From Capillidium heterosporum (lineage: Eukaryota > Entomophthoromycota > Entomophthoromycetes > Entomophthorales > Capillidiaceae): a stretch of DNA of 64,000 nucleotides. How positions within the stretch are numbered: the first letter of the stretch is position 1; each line of letters begins with the position of its first letter. The stretch is taken from NCBI GenBank assembly GCA_016630905.1, contig WBMQ01000003.1, positions 1,674,001 through 1,738,000 on the forward strand. Direction: 5' to 3'. Of this stretch, positions 47,632 to 59,345 are shown one piece after another. The translations under genes were made by a program, and so were the position numbers. The notes beneath the pieces were generated by a model. It was given only the letters and a program-made list of their open reading frames with translations, made no database searches and was not told the DNA's origin.

Positions 47632-48677
47632 CTACAGCATAGGTTTTCCTATATGGAAGCCTCCATCCATTATGATAGTGGTGCCTGTAATATAGCTTGA
47701 AGCTTTAGAAGCCAAAAATATACACAAACCAACGATCTCCTCAGGGGTTCCAGGACGGTTCAGAGGTATCCGGCTATTATAACGCTCCTTACCAACCATA
47801 GCAATAAGCCCTTTCGTCATCGAAGTCTCGTAGGCCCCTAACGCGATAGCGTTCACCAATACGTTACGATTGGAAAGTTGCCCAGCTAAGACTTTGGTGA
47901 GGTGGTGTACAGCAGCCTTTGAAATGTCATACACATAGGTATCTTTTCCTGGTAGGATGGCTTGTACAGAACCTATGCTTATTACTCGTGAAGGGATCTC
48001 CTTTGTACCACTTGCTTCCAGCTGAGGTAGTAATCTAAAGTAAAGTTGAAAGGAATTGTAGAGTTGAAATATACTTGATGGTTAAAAAGAATAATCCTTT
48101 CACATTAAGATCCATAACTCGGTCATAGGAAGCTGGAGTAACTTCCTCAAGCTTGGAGGCCCAGGTTGCTAATATACAAATTTAAATATAAATAAAAGAT
48201 TGAAATATACCACCAGCGTTGTTGATTAACACATCTAGTTCTACACATATAAAATAATTAAACTATTGGATTTTAAATTAATGAAACTTTTCTCTTGGTT
48301 TTGGAAAAAGGCAATGAATTTGGCTAGTTCGGCCTCTTTAGATAGATCCGCAGTAAAGGGTATACATCTTCCAGTACCTAAATACACTATAAATGTTGCA
48401 CTTTATGTAAAACTTACCAAGTCTATTCAACTTGCTGGTAGTAGCTTCCAAATGAGTTGATTTACGACCTGTTATATAAACTTTAGCTCCGTTCCTTACA
48501 AAACCCTAATTGAATTTGTTAACGAAAGCTGAAATTTGATGTTTACTTCAGCTATCAAAGCACCAATACTAAAGTGAGTTTTAGTATTTTCAAGTCAATA
48601 GTTTAGGCTTACCCTCGACCACCACCAGTTACGACTACCACTTTACCTTGGACTTTGAATAGCTCACTGATTTCCAT
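47632..48677 (-). CDS. Short-chain dehydrogenase/reductase, RhlG/FabG-like (copy 2)
   Basis: Close paralogue of the SDR at 15888-16955. It has the same seven-exon layout, the same start (MEISELFKVQGKVVVVTGGG against MEINNLFKVQGKVVIVTGGG) and the same GKPML end. Cofactor motif TGGGRGIG, then LDVLINNAG, catalytic serine in RVISIGSVQA, and the catalytic YxxxK in VYDISKAAVHH. The region VNAIALGAYETSMTKG is shared exactly with copy 1. The catalytic set is complete and the frame intact, so both copies look functional. The divergence around the active-site loop (AILPGKDTY against GLTPGFNTP) may give a different substrate range. Confidence 0.9.
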
Positions 48678-49799
48678 TATCGTTGAAAGTAGAAGCTCAT
48701 CAACACAAACTCCGTAATTTATGGTTGGATGGGTTTCATTTAACCTTTTTTAGTTAAAATTGAAGTTGGCTATATTTGAAAAGTCTATAAGGCATAAATT
48801 ATATTCATAGGTTGGCAATGTTTGGAATACAAAATTGGGTTAGTTTTCAAATGGTTTATATTGAAAGAGGTAAATCTGTAAGAGAAGCACAACGAATATT
48901 TTTTGAATAAGAATCAAAACTTAATACATTTTAGATGGAGTTTTCTAGGTATTTACCTGCTAGTTCAATATATATATAAATATTCACTGTAGCCAATTTG
49001 ACTTACAAGGCAAAGCACAAACCTACTACTTTGAACCTTGGAGTTTACAAAATATATACTCTCTTCGTTAAAGTATATTTTACATTATTTTTTATTAATT
49101 TGTTTTAAATATATATATTAAATTCAAAAGAGATGGCCATTTAGTTTGCAAACTCTATGGTCAAGAGCAGTAAACGATAAGGTCAGCTTTAGTTTTCCCA
49201 GTCCATCATCCATTAAAGCCAGCACTATCTCATCAAAATAATAGCAAGTATTTTCCAAATAATGCGACAAAGTTACCTAAATTCATTGATCCCTAAAAGT
49301 AAATGCAAAGATCTGCTGTTTAAATGAACAGCTTAATTTTGATAGGGGACTTACCATTTATATTCTTTGTTTATCAAAAGTACGATTATATCATAACTAC
49401 CAACCTTAAAGCTTCCAGCACCTTCCACTGTTTGCTAAATATTTCCTAATGCCCAGTTCCTATCGGTTAAATTCCATAAAATATGTAATTTTGAATTGGA
49501 ATTCGAGTATTCCATTACGTATTCTAAAACTTATTATCTCATCGTTTTAAACCTTTACTTAATAAAGTAGAATCATTAGCACTTTCTACCGCTTCGATTT
49601 GTTGCTAGAATCACAAAGTGCCTTTTCCGGGATCCTAATCCACAATCTTTTGATCAAGGTTTAACAAATGAAATCACTATTAGTAGGATTTCCAAATTAG
49701 GGATTTACCAGTTGATACTATGTATAAAATCCAAATGTCTCCTTTGCAGCTATTCAAAACTTTAAATTTTCATTTTCATCTGCAGTTTAGAAGGCTAAC
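48678..49799. other. Intergenic region, SDR 2 / Fungal_trans-like gene
   Basis: 1.1 kb AT-rich divergent spacer containing both promoters. No other gene recognised. Confidence 0.45.
49723..49728 (+). promoter_or_regulatory. TATA box of the Fungal_trans-like gene
   Basis: TATAAA in the context atgtataaaatcc, 77 bases before the start codon. Confidence 0.5.
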
Positions 49800-51535
49800 A
49801 TGCGGCCAACAAGTCCAAGTCTAAGTGAACAACATACTTTGAAGCGACCCAACAAAAAGAAGGTAATAGCTTTGAACGACGATACCGATATCAAGAACAA
49901 GTTTCGAAACTTGGAGCGCAAGGTTCTGAATTTAGAAAAAACATTTGGTATATTTCACGAGAAGGAGAATCGGCGACTACGGAAGCTTTTACCACCGGGA
50001 GAGATCGAAAGGTTGAATTATATCGAAGATGCTACCATAATGCTCGAAAAGGACCTTTTACTGGTTGGAATTGCGCCTTTGGACTCACCGTTTATAAAGA
50101 CAGGTATTATTTTTAATTTTACAAGTTTTATTAAAGACGTAGCCTTCTCAAGCTTCCAGAAGCATTTGATAAATCTATACTTCCGGTACCAGGACAACAC
50201 TTGCTTCTTCTTGAACCGGGCCTTTGTAATTGATCAGTCTAGAGTAGGCTCCGAAAAGAGCATACTGCTTCATGCCATTTGTTCAATATCTTTTGATTTA
50301 GCTCACTTCCTTGCCCTGGACCACCCGTTGAAGTTGTGTGACAACACGTTCTATATGGAGCTGCGGACTATGCTGGACCTTGCTAATAAAAAAATTGATC
50401 TTATAACTATATACGCATTGGCTATATGTTCCTACCTTGAGTATGGTAGCCACTTATTGAATAGCGCAACAAAGTCCATGGGTAAGTCCATTGTTTACTT
50501 TGCCATTGCATACTAAATATCCTTTTATACTACTGCTCTTGAAAGTAAAAGCAATAAGGTAAGTAATTCAAACATGATACTCCTCACTTTACAAAAAACT
50601 TATTCACGTATACTTGTAGGTTAGCACAGTATTTACGGGTTGATAGCGTATTTACAAATCCAAACTCATCCTTAGTTAAATTGAACTCGTTACACCTGGC
50701 GTTGATTTGGAATTACTGCGCCAATTGTCTGCTACAGGATTCAATGAGTAGATCCTTACCCCCTTTTCGATTGGTTGGCAACAGCTTCACCTTCCTTGAC
50801 ACCCACTACAAGCAGATGGAGCTCCTACCTCGGACCGACATGGTAACTTATTTGTAGTATAATTTTTGCTTACTATTAATTTAGAACATCCAGAACCCAC
50901 TCTTATCTTTCAAAATTATCCAGCTGTACGCCGTCCAAAACTTTTCCAAGATCACCAAATTCCAAGCAATCTTAAAGAAGCGAAGGGACCAGCTGGCCAA
51001 AAATAGGGAGCGAGGGATGAACTTGCTGTACGACATCGGAGTTGGTATGAAAATCAACCAAAAATGGACTGATAAGCTTTTGAACCAGGACAAAGATCTG
51101 CTTAACGACCCACTTTTCATGACAAAGGCTTACCACGTATTGCTAATTCGAAGCCAGTTCCTACTTCTAGCCTGCACGCTCAGCACTTTAGACTACAAGC
51201 CCGGGGATGTAAGATTGGATTTCAACTACCAACCGTTCTTCGACTTTCCCAACTTAGAACAACTTTGCAGCCAAGTCATGTACATTTTAGCGACTGCCGA
51301 ACAACATAGCGTCCGCCATTTTACTTTACCTCATCGCTTGTTCCCATATTTTACCAATATTGGATTTGCTACTCCATTATGTTATGCTGCGTTGGTCTAC
51401 AATGCCAATCCATCCCCAACTAACCCACAAAAGTTTGACTACTGCATTGCCAAGCTCAAGGAGATCTCACTGTATTGGCCAGTAACCAACTTCTGGATCC
51501 AGCAAATTATGGACACAATTGTATCCGATTCCTAA
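49800..51535 (+). CDS. Fungal_trans-like regulator without an N-terminal zinc cluster
   Basis: About 500 residues after splicing. A basic N-terminus (KRPNKKKVIAL) leads into a coiled coil (NKFRNLERKVLNLEKTFGIF). The middle region has the pattern of the fungal transcription-factor homology domain: LINLYFRYQDNTCFFLNRAF, SILLHAICSISFDLAHFLAL, IYALAICSYLEYGSHLLNSA, AIRLAQYLRVDS. The AIRLAQYL motif is joined through a 13-nt exon at 50546-50558. The usual six-cysteine DNA-binding cluster is absent from the start; either it was lost, lies in an unrecognised upstream exon, or the protein acts without it. The C-terminal part is helical (YQPFFDFPNLEQLCSQVMYI) and ends IMDTIVSDS. Confidence 0.7.
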
Positions 51536-52651
51536 AGGAAATTAACGATTCTGACTGCCTTACTACTTACAGCTTAGTTACAAACGCTAACTTATTTTCT
51601 AGCTACTCCGCAATGATCTACGTTCAACTAGTTTACTTTTTTCAATTTGGATAAGATAGATTTACACTTTTGAACCTGGGGACCTTTTCTAAAGAACTAG
51701 CTCAAATTAGTTATATTTGGATGCATGACACCTGCTTCCCTATCCTAAATAGGAGTAGTACTGAGGATCCTACTAATGTTTTCACTCTACATGCCGATTC
51801 AAGGATTTAATAAAGGATAAATTTTACAAGTATTAGTTTCGCACGCCACCCTTCTACAAACTGACTATTCTTCACATTCTACCTTACGCTTCATTCTAAA
51901 CTTGTTGATAACTTTTAGGAATGCATTTGGTATAGAAGATACGTATTTAGAAGCCTTTTCAAATCTACTAATGTTATATTGTTAAGACTTTGGTTCTATA
52001 AGCCAAAGATTTAGTGGGTTATTTAACATCAAGTATATGTTGAAACGTAGTATATATATGTATAAGCATATATAGTATCTTATTTTTAACTGGAATTTAT
52101 CTTAATAGAATATATATTTTAAACTCATATTTTATTTGAAGATTTATAATTAAGTGTCCTATGAATTAAAGGTATATAATATGATGCATAGCATTCGAAA
52201 ATTAACAATATTGGCTTGCATCGAATTCCTTATAAAGTAACTTCTATTCAGTTTAAAGCAATTTTCTATTTTGGAAAATTTGTTCAAGCTATAGAAAATT
52301 CGATTGTTTCCACCTATATGTTTATTTATTTCAGAGATATAAACCAAGTTAGAGGGTATGCTTATTAAAACAGGTATTTATTGGAAACTACACGGTTTCA
52401 ACCTTACACTATATTTATAAGGTCTCTATAAAGGTACTTTGACCTGGCTAGCTCTACCATCTCCATCCTTTACTTGAAACGTTTAGAAATAATACTATGA
52501 AGGCTGAAGATTAGTAGTATAGAGAACCCTATAGACCAATTTCACTCTTTTAATCTTTTGCTTCTTACTCTAAAAGGTACGATATCGTCCTAACTCGTCC
52601 TTACAAAAATCCACCTTTGCAAATGAAAACGTCATCTAATACAATATCTCT
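51536..52651. other. Intergenic region before the decayed genes
   Basis: 1.1 kb of AT-rich non-coding sequence. The ORF at 52159-52347 has no coding character. Confidence 0.45.
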
Positions 52652-53525
52652 ATGATGCCAATCAACCAAACTGCTTTTACTATCCACATCGACACTTTAC
52701 TGCTATACGTGGCCATCTCTCTACTAAATGTTTTCTTAGTCTCTCCCTTTGTCAAGCAGAAGATTTTTTTCTTAATCCCATGCTGGTACTACTATTTGAT
52801 GTAGTCATCGGATCAGTAAGTTTGGCTACATCGAGTCCTTTGAATTAAATCATATCGACCAAGTAACTTTTGATCTCACCAAATAATTGTTGCTATACCA
52901 GTGACTTTTCTAAACAAAAAGAGCTAAATTCTATTTGATTTTGAAAAGTAATGATGGTAGCAGTTTATATATTAAAATAAAATTTGAGATGTGTCGAATT
53001 GGTTTATCTCGTAGAATCTACCAGAGACACGAATTTTGACCCACACCTATGCTATTTATGTCCACTATATTAACTATGGGACTCAGTTCAGAAGCCTCAG
53101 TCTATACCCTACACCCCTTTTCACTCTTCCAATCATTAAAAATCGCGGCATGCCTTGCCTCAGCTAATCCAGTCCTAATCAACCCAGTAGTCAAGGGTCA
53201 ATTTGTAGAAATAAACGTTATACTCGATATACAGAATAATTTATCGACTATGTTTGGTACAAACGACGGATTAAACCTTCCTTACCTGACTTTGCTTGCT
53301 ACATTTTTATAGGACGAGTTATGAAATCGTGCAGTATACTATAAATGGGATAATTATAACCGTCGTCTTGGATGCAATGTTAAGCTTCTTATTCTGAAAA
53401 ATTATGTATTTGGCTAAACAATATGGTTTAGTTGATAAAGAGTTCCTCTTAGCCTTCTGAGTCACTTTAATCCTATCTTTGACTGATACTTTGGTGCTGG
53501 TTGGATGTGATAGTAGCTTAGTTTG
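52652..53525 (+). pseudogene. Decayed Nha1/Sod2-type Na+/H+ antiporter
   Basis: Fragments of a plasma-membrane cation/proton antiporter appear in order but in changing frames with several stops. N-terminal membrane segment: YVAISLLNVFLVSPFVKQKI; next: LLFDVVIGSVSLATS, matching the usual LFGIxxGPxxL. The best-preserved part is LKIAACLASANPVLINPVVK followed by GQFVEINVILDIQNNLS and NDGLNLPYLTLLATFL, which lines up with the antiporter core AACVTPTDPVLxxSxVKGxFAE. It then continues with YEIVQYTINGIIITVVL and YLAKQYGLVDKEFLLAF. The C-terminal half is missing. The conserved Asp of the TDPVL core reads as Asn (ANPVL), which fits loss of function. Unlike the +1 cases elsewhere, decay is spread throughout. 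Confidence 0.75.
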
Positions 53526-54329
53526 TTAAATCTAGCTGACTCTTGTTAGTTAAATAAAGTTAGAGGGATAAAGTTGAATGGGTTCTATACCTATAGTGAT
53601 AGATATAGTAATAATATTACATTTAATTTAAGCTTCCTAGTAAGCTATACAAAAGACTCTGCATATAAGATTAATTATATTAGTATCGAGCTCACTCCTT
53701 AACATTACTACTAATGAAGATCTATTATAGTTATCAATGATTACTTTGGAATATGTGGTCAAAGTATGCTAACCAGTGAACTTATTGGAACTACCATTAT
53801 TACTCGAAAGTAATTGAATGTCGACTGAAATATACATGTAGCTATATTGATAAAATCTTAAAAGTAGTATATTGAACTTGATATAGATCAACTATTCGAT
53901 CGGGCTTCCTTTGATGTGCTACAGTCAGTACATTATACTCCTCAAGACTGGTACAATATAGTAAGCTAAATATATCGGTGCTTGATACCATTAAGTAGCT
54001 ATAAATGGAGATATATCACATTTTCCATAGTTGTAGGCCCAGGCATGATTCTCTAATAGTAATGCATTAATTTTCCTATGGAGCTGACTTTGAGTTTGTG
54101 ATTAATACAAATAATATGTAGAATCGAATCAATATTTAAGGCTATGTAAATTTTACTCTGAGCCTTTTTCAAAGAACAAAGCAATTTCGCGTCCAAAAAA
54201 GCAACTCAATATTGATGAAGAGAATAAACGATTAACCAAGTGGGTACATGAGTATATAAAGTATCAGATAGCAGCTTATCTCAAAGATCTCCCAATCCTC
54301 ACTTGCTCGTATCTGGAATTTTCAAAATA
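53526..54329. other. Spacer between two decayed genes
   Basis: 0.8 kb AT-rich sequence. It may contain worn remnants of either flanking pseudogene, but nothing is recognisable. Confidence 0.35.
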
Positions 54330-57300
54330 ATTATTATTGATGGTTTATATGTAGATAGGAATATTGATGGTGTAGAACTGCTTAATTTGACTGAAAACTA
54401 ATTAGTGACTTTTGGAATAGTAGATCCTGGTCTTCATAGACATTTACTTTCTAAAATTGATACATTCAGAGGAATCTCATTTGGAATTGATCTTACAGGT
54501 AGTCTTTTTAGAAACATAAAATTCATTCTTACTAGATGAGAAAATAATTGAGTTGCATAGCTCAAGCCCTTATGTGCAAAATATCACACCAGCATTAAAG
54601 CCGATGAATATCTCAAAAGAGCTCGTTTAAATCCACATTCAAAAAGTTCATACAGTTATAGAATCAAGGACGATCCAAATGACTACCAATCTCTTATTAG
54701 TTATAGTAAGAAATATACATTTCAGGATCAATATAAAGCCGAGTCTAGGTACATATTATTAGGTTTATTTATTTTAATGCAGCGTTTCTAAAGCGTTGGT
54801 GCCTATACACATTCTGAAATGGATGTCCCTAAGATTCCATCAGTAACTGGGGAAATCTCTGAAAGTATAGATCAATAAAGCTTTTTAGATGTTAATAGTT
54901 ATGTTAGTACGTTCCAAATATACCCAGAAAGTATCGTCGAAATACTGAGAAAACTTAACAACCCAGGTACTATCTAAAAATTGAATTGCTCAAGTTAATA
55001 CCTAAATAGGACAGAGCTGCTTAAAAAGTGAAAGTTGTGCTCAACCTTAGAGATGTAATAAAGGAGCATTAGGTACTTCCATTGAACTCTCATATCCAAT
55101 CGTTTTTTAGAAAGAAGAGAGGTTTTTATGGCGTGATATTGACACTAAACAGAATGGACGTATATTGGTACATGCTATGGGCCTAGGTATTTTGTTTAAA
55201 ATTAAAGCTCTAATCCTCTTTGTTTAAGAGAAACTTTCCAAATAGTTGCCTTTATCTTCATGCTCTACCACATTTACAAATGGATTCCTAATACACTCCT
55301 AAAAACATTGCACATAAGTTTAATTGCATAGCCTAAGCACTCACCTATACTGTTTATAGGATCCACAAATTCTGGTCCTTTGCCCAAAATCTGTAAAGAT
55401 AAATTGAGCATCTGAGCTTACGAGATAGTTTGGTGCTAATGAGATCGTAAAAGCCAACCAAATTGACAATCTATCAGGTAAATAGGTTTATATATTTGAT
55501 AGCAAATTTTAATACTTGATAGGTTTAGGTACTATATATGACCATCTACTCAAAGTATAGCAATGGTACTATTCTGGTGATCTAGTAGTCATGGACTATG
55601 ATATCTTTAAACCTCTATTGTCTTTGACTTTGCTGAATACCTTGACGAACAAGAAAATTCTGTCTGAAAGATTACTCCTCAGCACCATCTTTGTAGCTCG
55701 AGCCCTGGCCTAATCGTAACCGACAAAGGTCAAATAATCAAGAATCCAAGAACCAAAATTTCAAGACACCTGAGGTTCATCTTTCTGGACTCTCCCTACA
55801 AAGATATTTACTAGAGTATTACTGCATGATCGATTTTGTCTGCCATGGCTACTTGAGACCAGAAGGTGAATTCTACAAAGAATTTGTGAAGCCAATCCTA
55901 AAGGCCTTGATGCTAAAAGCCACCGAGGAAACTAAAGCTGTAGCTAACCGAAAGCTTTATACTCTCAATTATTTACTTCGCAACATTATATATCAGCAAA
56001 TTTGCATATCTTTTAAACATTAATATGTTTATAGTCTCGACAATAGTCTCTTAAAGGAATGTTTACTTGAAAAACACGAACGTTGTGTCGTTTACAAGCT
56101 TTATGACATGCAATATCTTCTATATTTTATGTATTTAACGAAGATAAAGGAAGCAAGAAACAGTGGAAAGCTTTTCTCTCATGTGATGATACTATCAGTA
56201 ATCTGTAACCATCCCCTCCTGCTTAAGTAGAAGATCAATAGAACAGAACACAATCTTTTAAGCTCACAGAGGGAAGATTCGAACGTTTCCACTGACGATA
56301 GCATCCAAGACGAAAATTCCTTTAGAAATATCAACCTAGTGAACAAAGATGAACAAACAGCTTCTATACTACCAGATATAGCTTTGAATGTCAAGTAAAT
56401 ACTAGTTTTCACTTAATATTTAGGGTTTTAAGTTTAGTACTAATGACTTCAAATGGGTGAAAGATATATTTAACAAAGGTGCTCCCAAGAAGCAAGGTAC
56501 TTTTAGTGTTGATTAGTACTTATGAAGACTGTAGATATTTTAATTTTAAATCTTTGCCTCAAGTTCAAGGTGCTGATCAACATCATCTAAGCAGCAAATA
56601 TATTCGAAAAGATCCTAATGCTTTTACAGAATCTTGTATCCCTTTGTAAGTATTAATGGTTTTCGATAACTAACAATTTCATCTTAACACTGACGAAAGA
56701 TTACAAGAATGTGGATAACGACACTCTGTTTAGCCACACCCGTTTGGATGGCTCGATGAATATCGTGGTAAGTTTTTATATTTTTGGACCGTCTAACTTT
56801 GGCTATAGGCTAAATATATAGTAGTATGTGAATTCAATTAACATAGTGGAAAGCGAATGTTTTAATATAAACTATGATAGTTTGAATATTTATATTATCT
56901 AACGACTACTTAGGCCAATTCTTTGGCATCAACCTGGTTGCTACTTGTAAAATAGTCTTTTATGATGTTAGTTGGAACTTTAGGTACCTTTTCTATATGT
57001 ATCTAGCTGATATTTTCATTTTAGCTATGTAAAGCAAGCCATTGTAAGAGTAAATTTTTTTACCAGCGCTTTATCTAACATATACTTGGGCTTACCATAT
57101 GGGTCAGAGAAAAGATATCTAGGTCTGCTGTCTCTACACTCATGATATTTGAGAGACCAAGTTGATAAAAAACAACAACATGAAGGCTGCTTTATCGAGA
57201 TATACTTTCAATAAGCCTTTTACATATATTTTTAGGAAGATATTGGATAACGAAACAACAAATAACACTTCCAACACTTCAAGGATCAAATGGTACTCTG

Positions 57301-57844
57301 AGTTCCCTGAAAGAAACTTATTAATCATCTACACCAAGTATACAAACGGTATAAACGACCATCTCCCGAATGCCAATACTTTACTTGTAAATTTGATCCA
57401 AGGATATGTCAAAGATACCATAGATATTAGCGAGTGCGATCCGAATGAGTTTATGACTATCAACTTTTCTCTTTCAACCGAGAGGGAGAAGATCAAGTCG
57501 GTATGTGATACATCCAGTAGTATCGAGGCAGTAAAAATGACGAATAAGGATGGATTAAATGGTTTAAAATGCCTATACTTCCTTTAGATCTGTCCATCCC
57601 ATCGACCCTAACTCTTCACCAGCTCAACTTTGCTGGAGCATCGAACGTAGACCAACTGAACTCCCCAATCTGTGTTCCGAACTCTAACGGCAAAGAATAA
57701 AATTCGGTGATAGAACCCCCGAAAGATGCTCAACCCCCTTCTATGGGTCCCAATTCCAACCATTTAAGCACCTTAGTTAAGTTGGAACTCTTCCAAACCA
57801 GTGGTGAAACTGTAGATCTTACCCTGGCCTTGAATGACAAGTGA
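54330..57844 (+). pseudogene. Decayed SNF2-family helicase, ATRX/ARIP4-like, with upstream SAM-like segment
   Basis: Ordered remnants of a chromatin remodeller with many stops and frame changes. Upstream is a SAM-like piece (NIDGVELLNLTEN, stop, LVTFGIVDPGLHRHLL). Then come helicase motifs: GRILVHAMGLG (motif I, GKT not intact), FQIVAFIFMLYHIYKW, VLCPK, IIKNPRTKISRHL (the IKNxxTKIS region), and SLQRYLLEYYCMIDFV, which matches the ATRX segment PLQNNLIEYYHMVDFVRP. After that: EFYKEFVKPIL, KHERCVVYKLYDMQ, VICNHPLLLK, TRLDGSMNIV and FFGINLVATCKIVFYDVSWN. A C-terminal domain follows (NANTLLVNLIQGYVKDTIDI, NFSLSTERE). The longest open pieces are 55826-56023 and 57162-57587. It is a host gene in an advanced state of decay; the stops exclude the one-step +1 pattern. 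Confidence 0.8.
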
Positions 57845-58274
57845 AAGTATACATAGAAGAGGTTGTGTTTATTATTAGCTGCATATATTTAATTTACTGG
57901 TGCTACCTGCTATCCTGTCCAACAGATATATTTATATGAATCTACATAGTATTTACAGTGTCAGTGGTAGGCAATGTCTTTTATCAATACAACTATCCAT
58001 CTCAAAACATAAAACTTTAGTTTTTTGTAGGGATAGTAGACTCAAATTTAGCATATGTAAAGAACCCAATACTTTTAACACATCTAATTTCAAATGAAAA
58101 TAAAGAAAATATGTACACCCTCCTACTTGTGACGTGTAAAACATTTGGATGACCCCTGATATACAAAGGCATATTCAAATTTATTCCGTCTACCATTAAA
58201 CGGAGTTGTACATCGACTGAAATATATATAAAGCTACAGCTTTTGTTTCCAATTATGTGTTTTACGAATCTAAA
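57845..58274. other. Promoter region of the CAP-protein gene
   Basis: 430 bases, AT-rich, with a TATA box near its right end. Confidence 0.45.
58227..58232 (+). promoter_or_regulatory. TATA box of the CAP-protein gene
   Basis: TATAAA in the context atatatataaagct, 48 bases before the chosen start codon. Confidence 0.55.
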
Positions 58275-58781
58275 ATGAAAGTACTATTGCCTCTCACCCT
58301 TCTGACCCTATCTATCTCAGCCTTCACTCTCCATCTCCCAAATAGATTCCATCTGCGACATCAAGTACAAACTATCACTCCCAAAAACCATCCAACTCCA
58401 ATTTCAACTTCCACCAACAAATGTGACGATATGCTAACTAAACTCAACCAATACCGATCCCAAAACGGTAAGCCAGCTTTACAACTCAACGCCAAATTGA
58501 CCAAATCGGCCCAACTGCAAAGTGACTACCAAGCTGAAATTAAAAAGATGTCGCTGCAAGGTAGGGGTGGTAGTAACGTATCTAAACGGGTAAAGGATCA
58601 AGGGTATAATTGGAGAAATGTAGCTGAAAATGTAGCTTGGAATCAGAAAGATGTTGATGAGGTACTTAAAGCTTGGAAGAGTTCCTTTGCTCATAATAAG
58701 AATCTGTTGGGTGACTATAAGGATTTTGGATGTGGGTTTAAGGATTATTATTGGACGCAGGATTTCGCTACACCTATGTAA
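58275..58781 (+). CDS. Secreted CAP-domain (SCP/PR-1-like) protein
   Basis: 168 residues, single exon. I chose the ATG at 58275 (MKVLLPLTLLTLSISAF) because it begins a clean signal peptide; an in-frame ATG at 58257 adds six polar residues. The CAP domain is short: MLTKLNQYRSQNGKPALQLN (the N-terminal helix with the usual LN.xR pattern), LTKSAQLQSDYQAEIKKM, then GYNWRNVAENVAWNQKDVDE (the GENxA-type motif, here AENVA), VLKAWKSSFAHNKNLLGDYK and FGCGFKDYYWTQDFA. Fungal CAP proteins bind sterols or fatty acids in the extracellular space; the ligand here is unknown. Only one histidine of the canonical pair is evident. Confidence 0.88.
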   Translation: MKVLLPLTLLTLSISAFTLHLPNRFHLRHQVQTITPKNHPTPISTSTNKCDDMLTKLNQYRSQNGKPALQLNAKLTKSAQLQSDYQAEIKKMSLQGRGGSNVSKRVKDQGYNWRNVAENVAWNQKDVDEVLKAWKSSFAHNKNLLGDYKDFGCGFKDYYWTQDFATPM

Positions 58782-59345
58782 GACAAAAGTGGCAGTATTG
58801 TATATGGATGTATGCTGATTAAATGTTGGAAGGTTTTAATATCAAAGGATTATTGATCACTTTGTTTACTTTTCTTTTCAAGCTAATTTAATGGCAATGG
58901 ATACAAAGTAATTGTCTGATTTCAGCCAACGTTGACAGTTTAGAGTCAATCATTAATATCCTCACCTTCTATATTGTCTACTTTTTATATCTATAGCTGT
59001 TACCACCTAAGACATTCCTTACTCTTATCTTTCACCTTTTATTACAATTAAAGTCCTAATTATAGATATGTGTTGTAGCTACTGGTGCCGTTCTTATATC
59101 TACTTTAACATATTATATTGTATTCCTTCTAGTATAATAATTTAAAGCCTCGATTTCTTTGGTATCTATCCACTTCCTTTGAAAATTCCGCATCTCAATC
59201 CAAACAGAAAATTTACCCCAAGCAAAAACTAACGTCATCCAAAACTAGTCAAACATCACCCCATAAACTACATCTTCCTTACAAACGGTCAAAAGAGACT
59301 TCCAAAGAAATTGCAAATTAATAAGCCACTTGCCCAAATCCTACC
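58782..59345. other. Intergenic region, CAP gene / otubain
   Basis: 564 bases of AT-rich sequence between tandem genes. Nothing recognised. Confidence 0.45.

Noticed and set aside
50460-50518. End of the first ORF of the Fungal_trans-like gene (KSIVYFAIAY) as a real C-terminus
   Set aside because: It begins at a strong GTAAGT donor, and skipping it restores the AIRLAQYL motif of the family.
54330-57844. Reading the SNF2 region as another case of programmed frameshifting
   Set aside because: It has many stops and shifts of all kinds and a damaged ATP-binding motif, so general decay is the better explanation.
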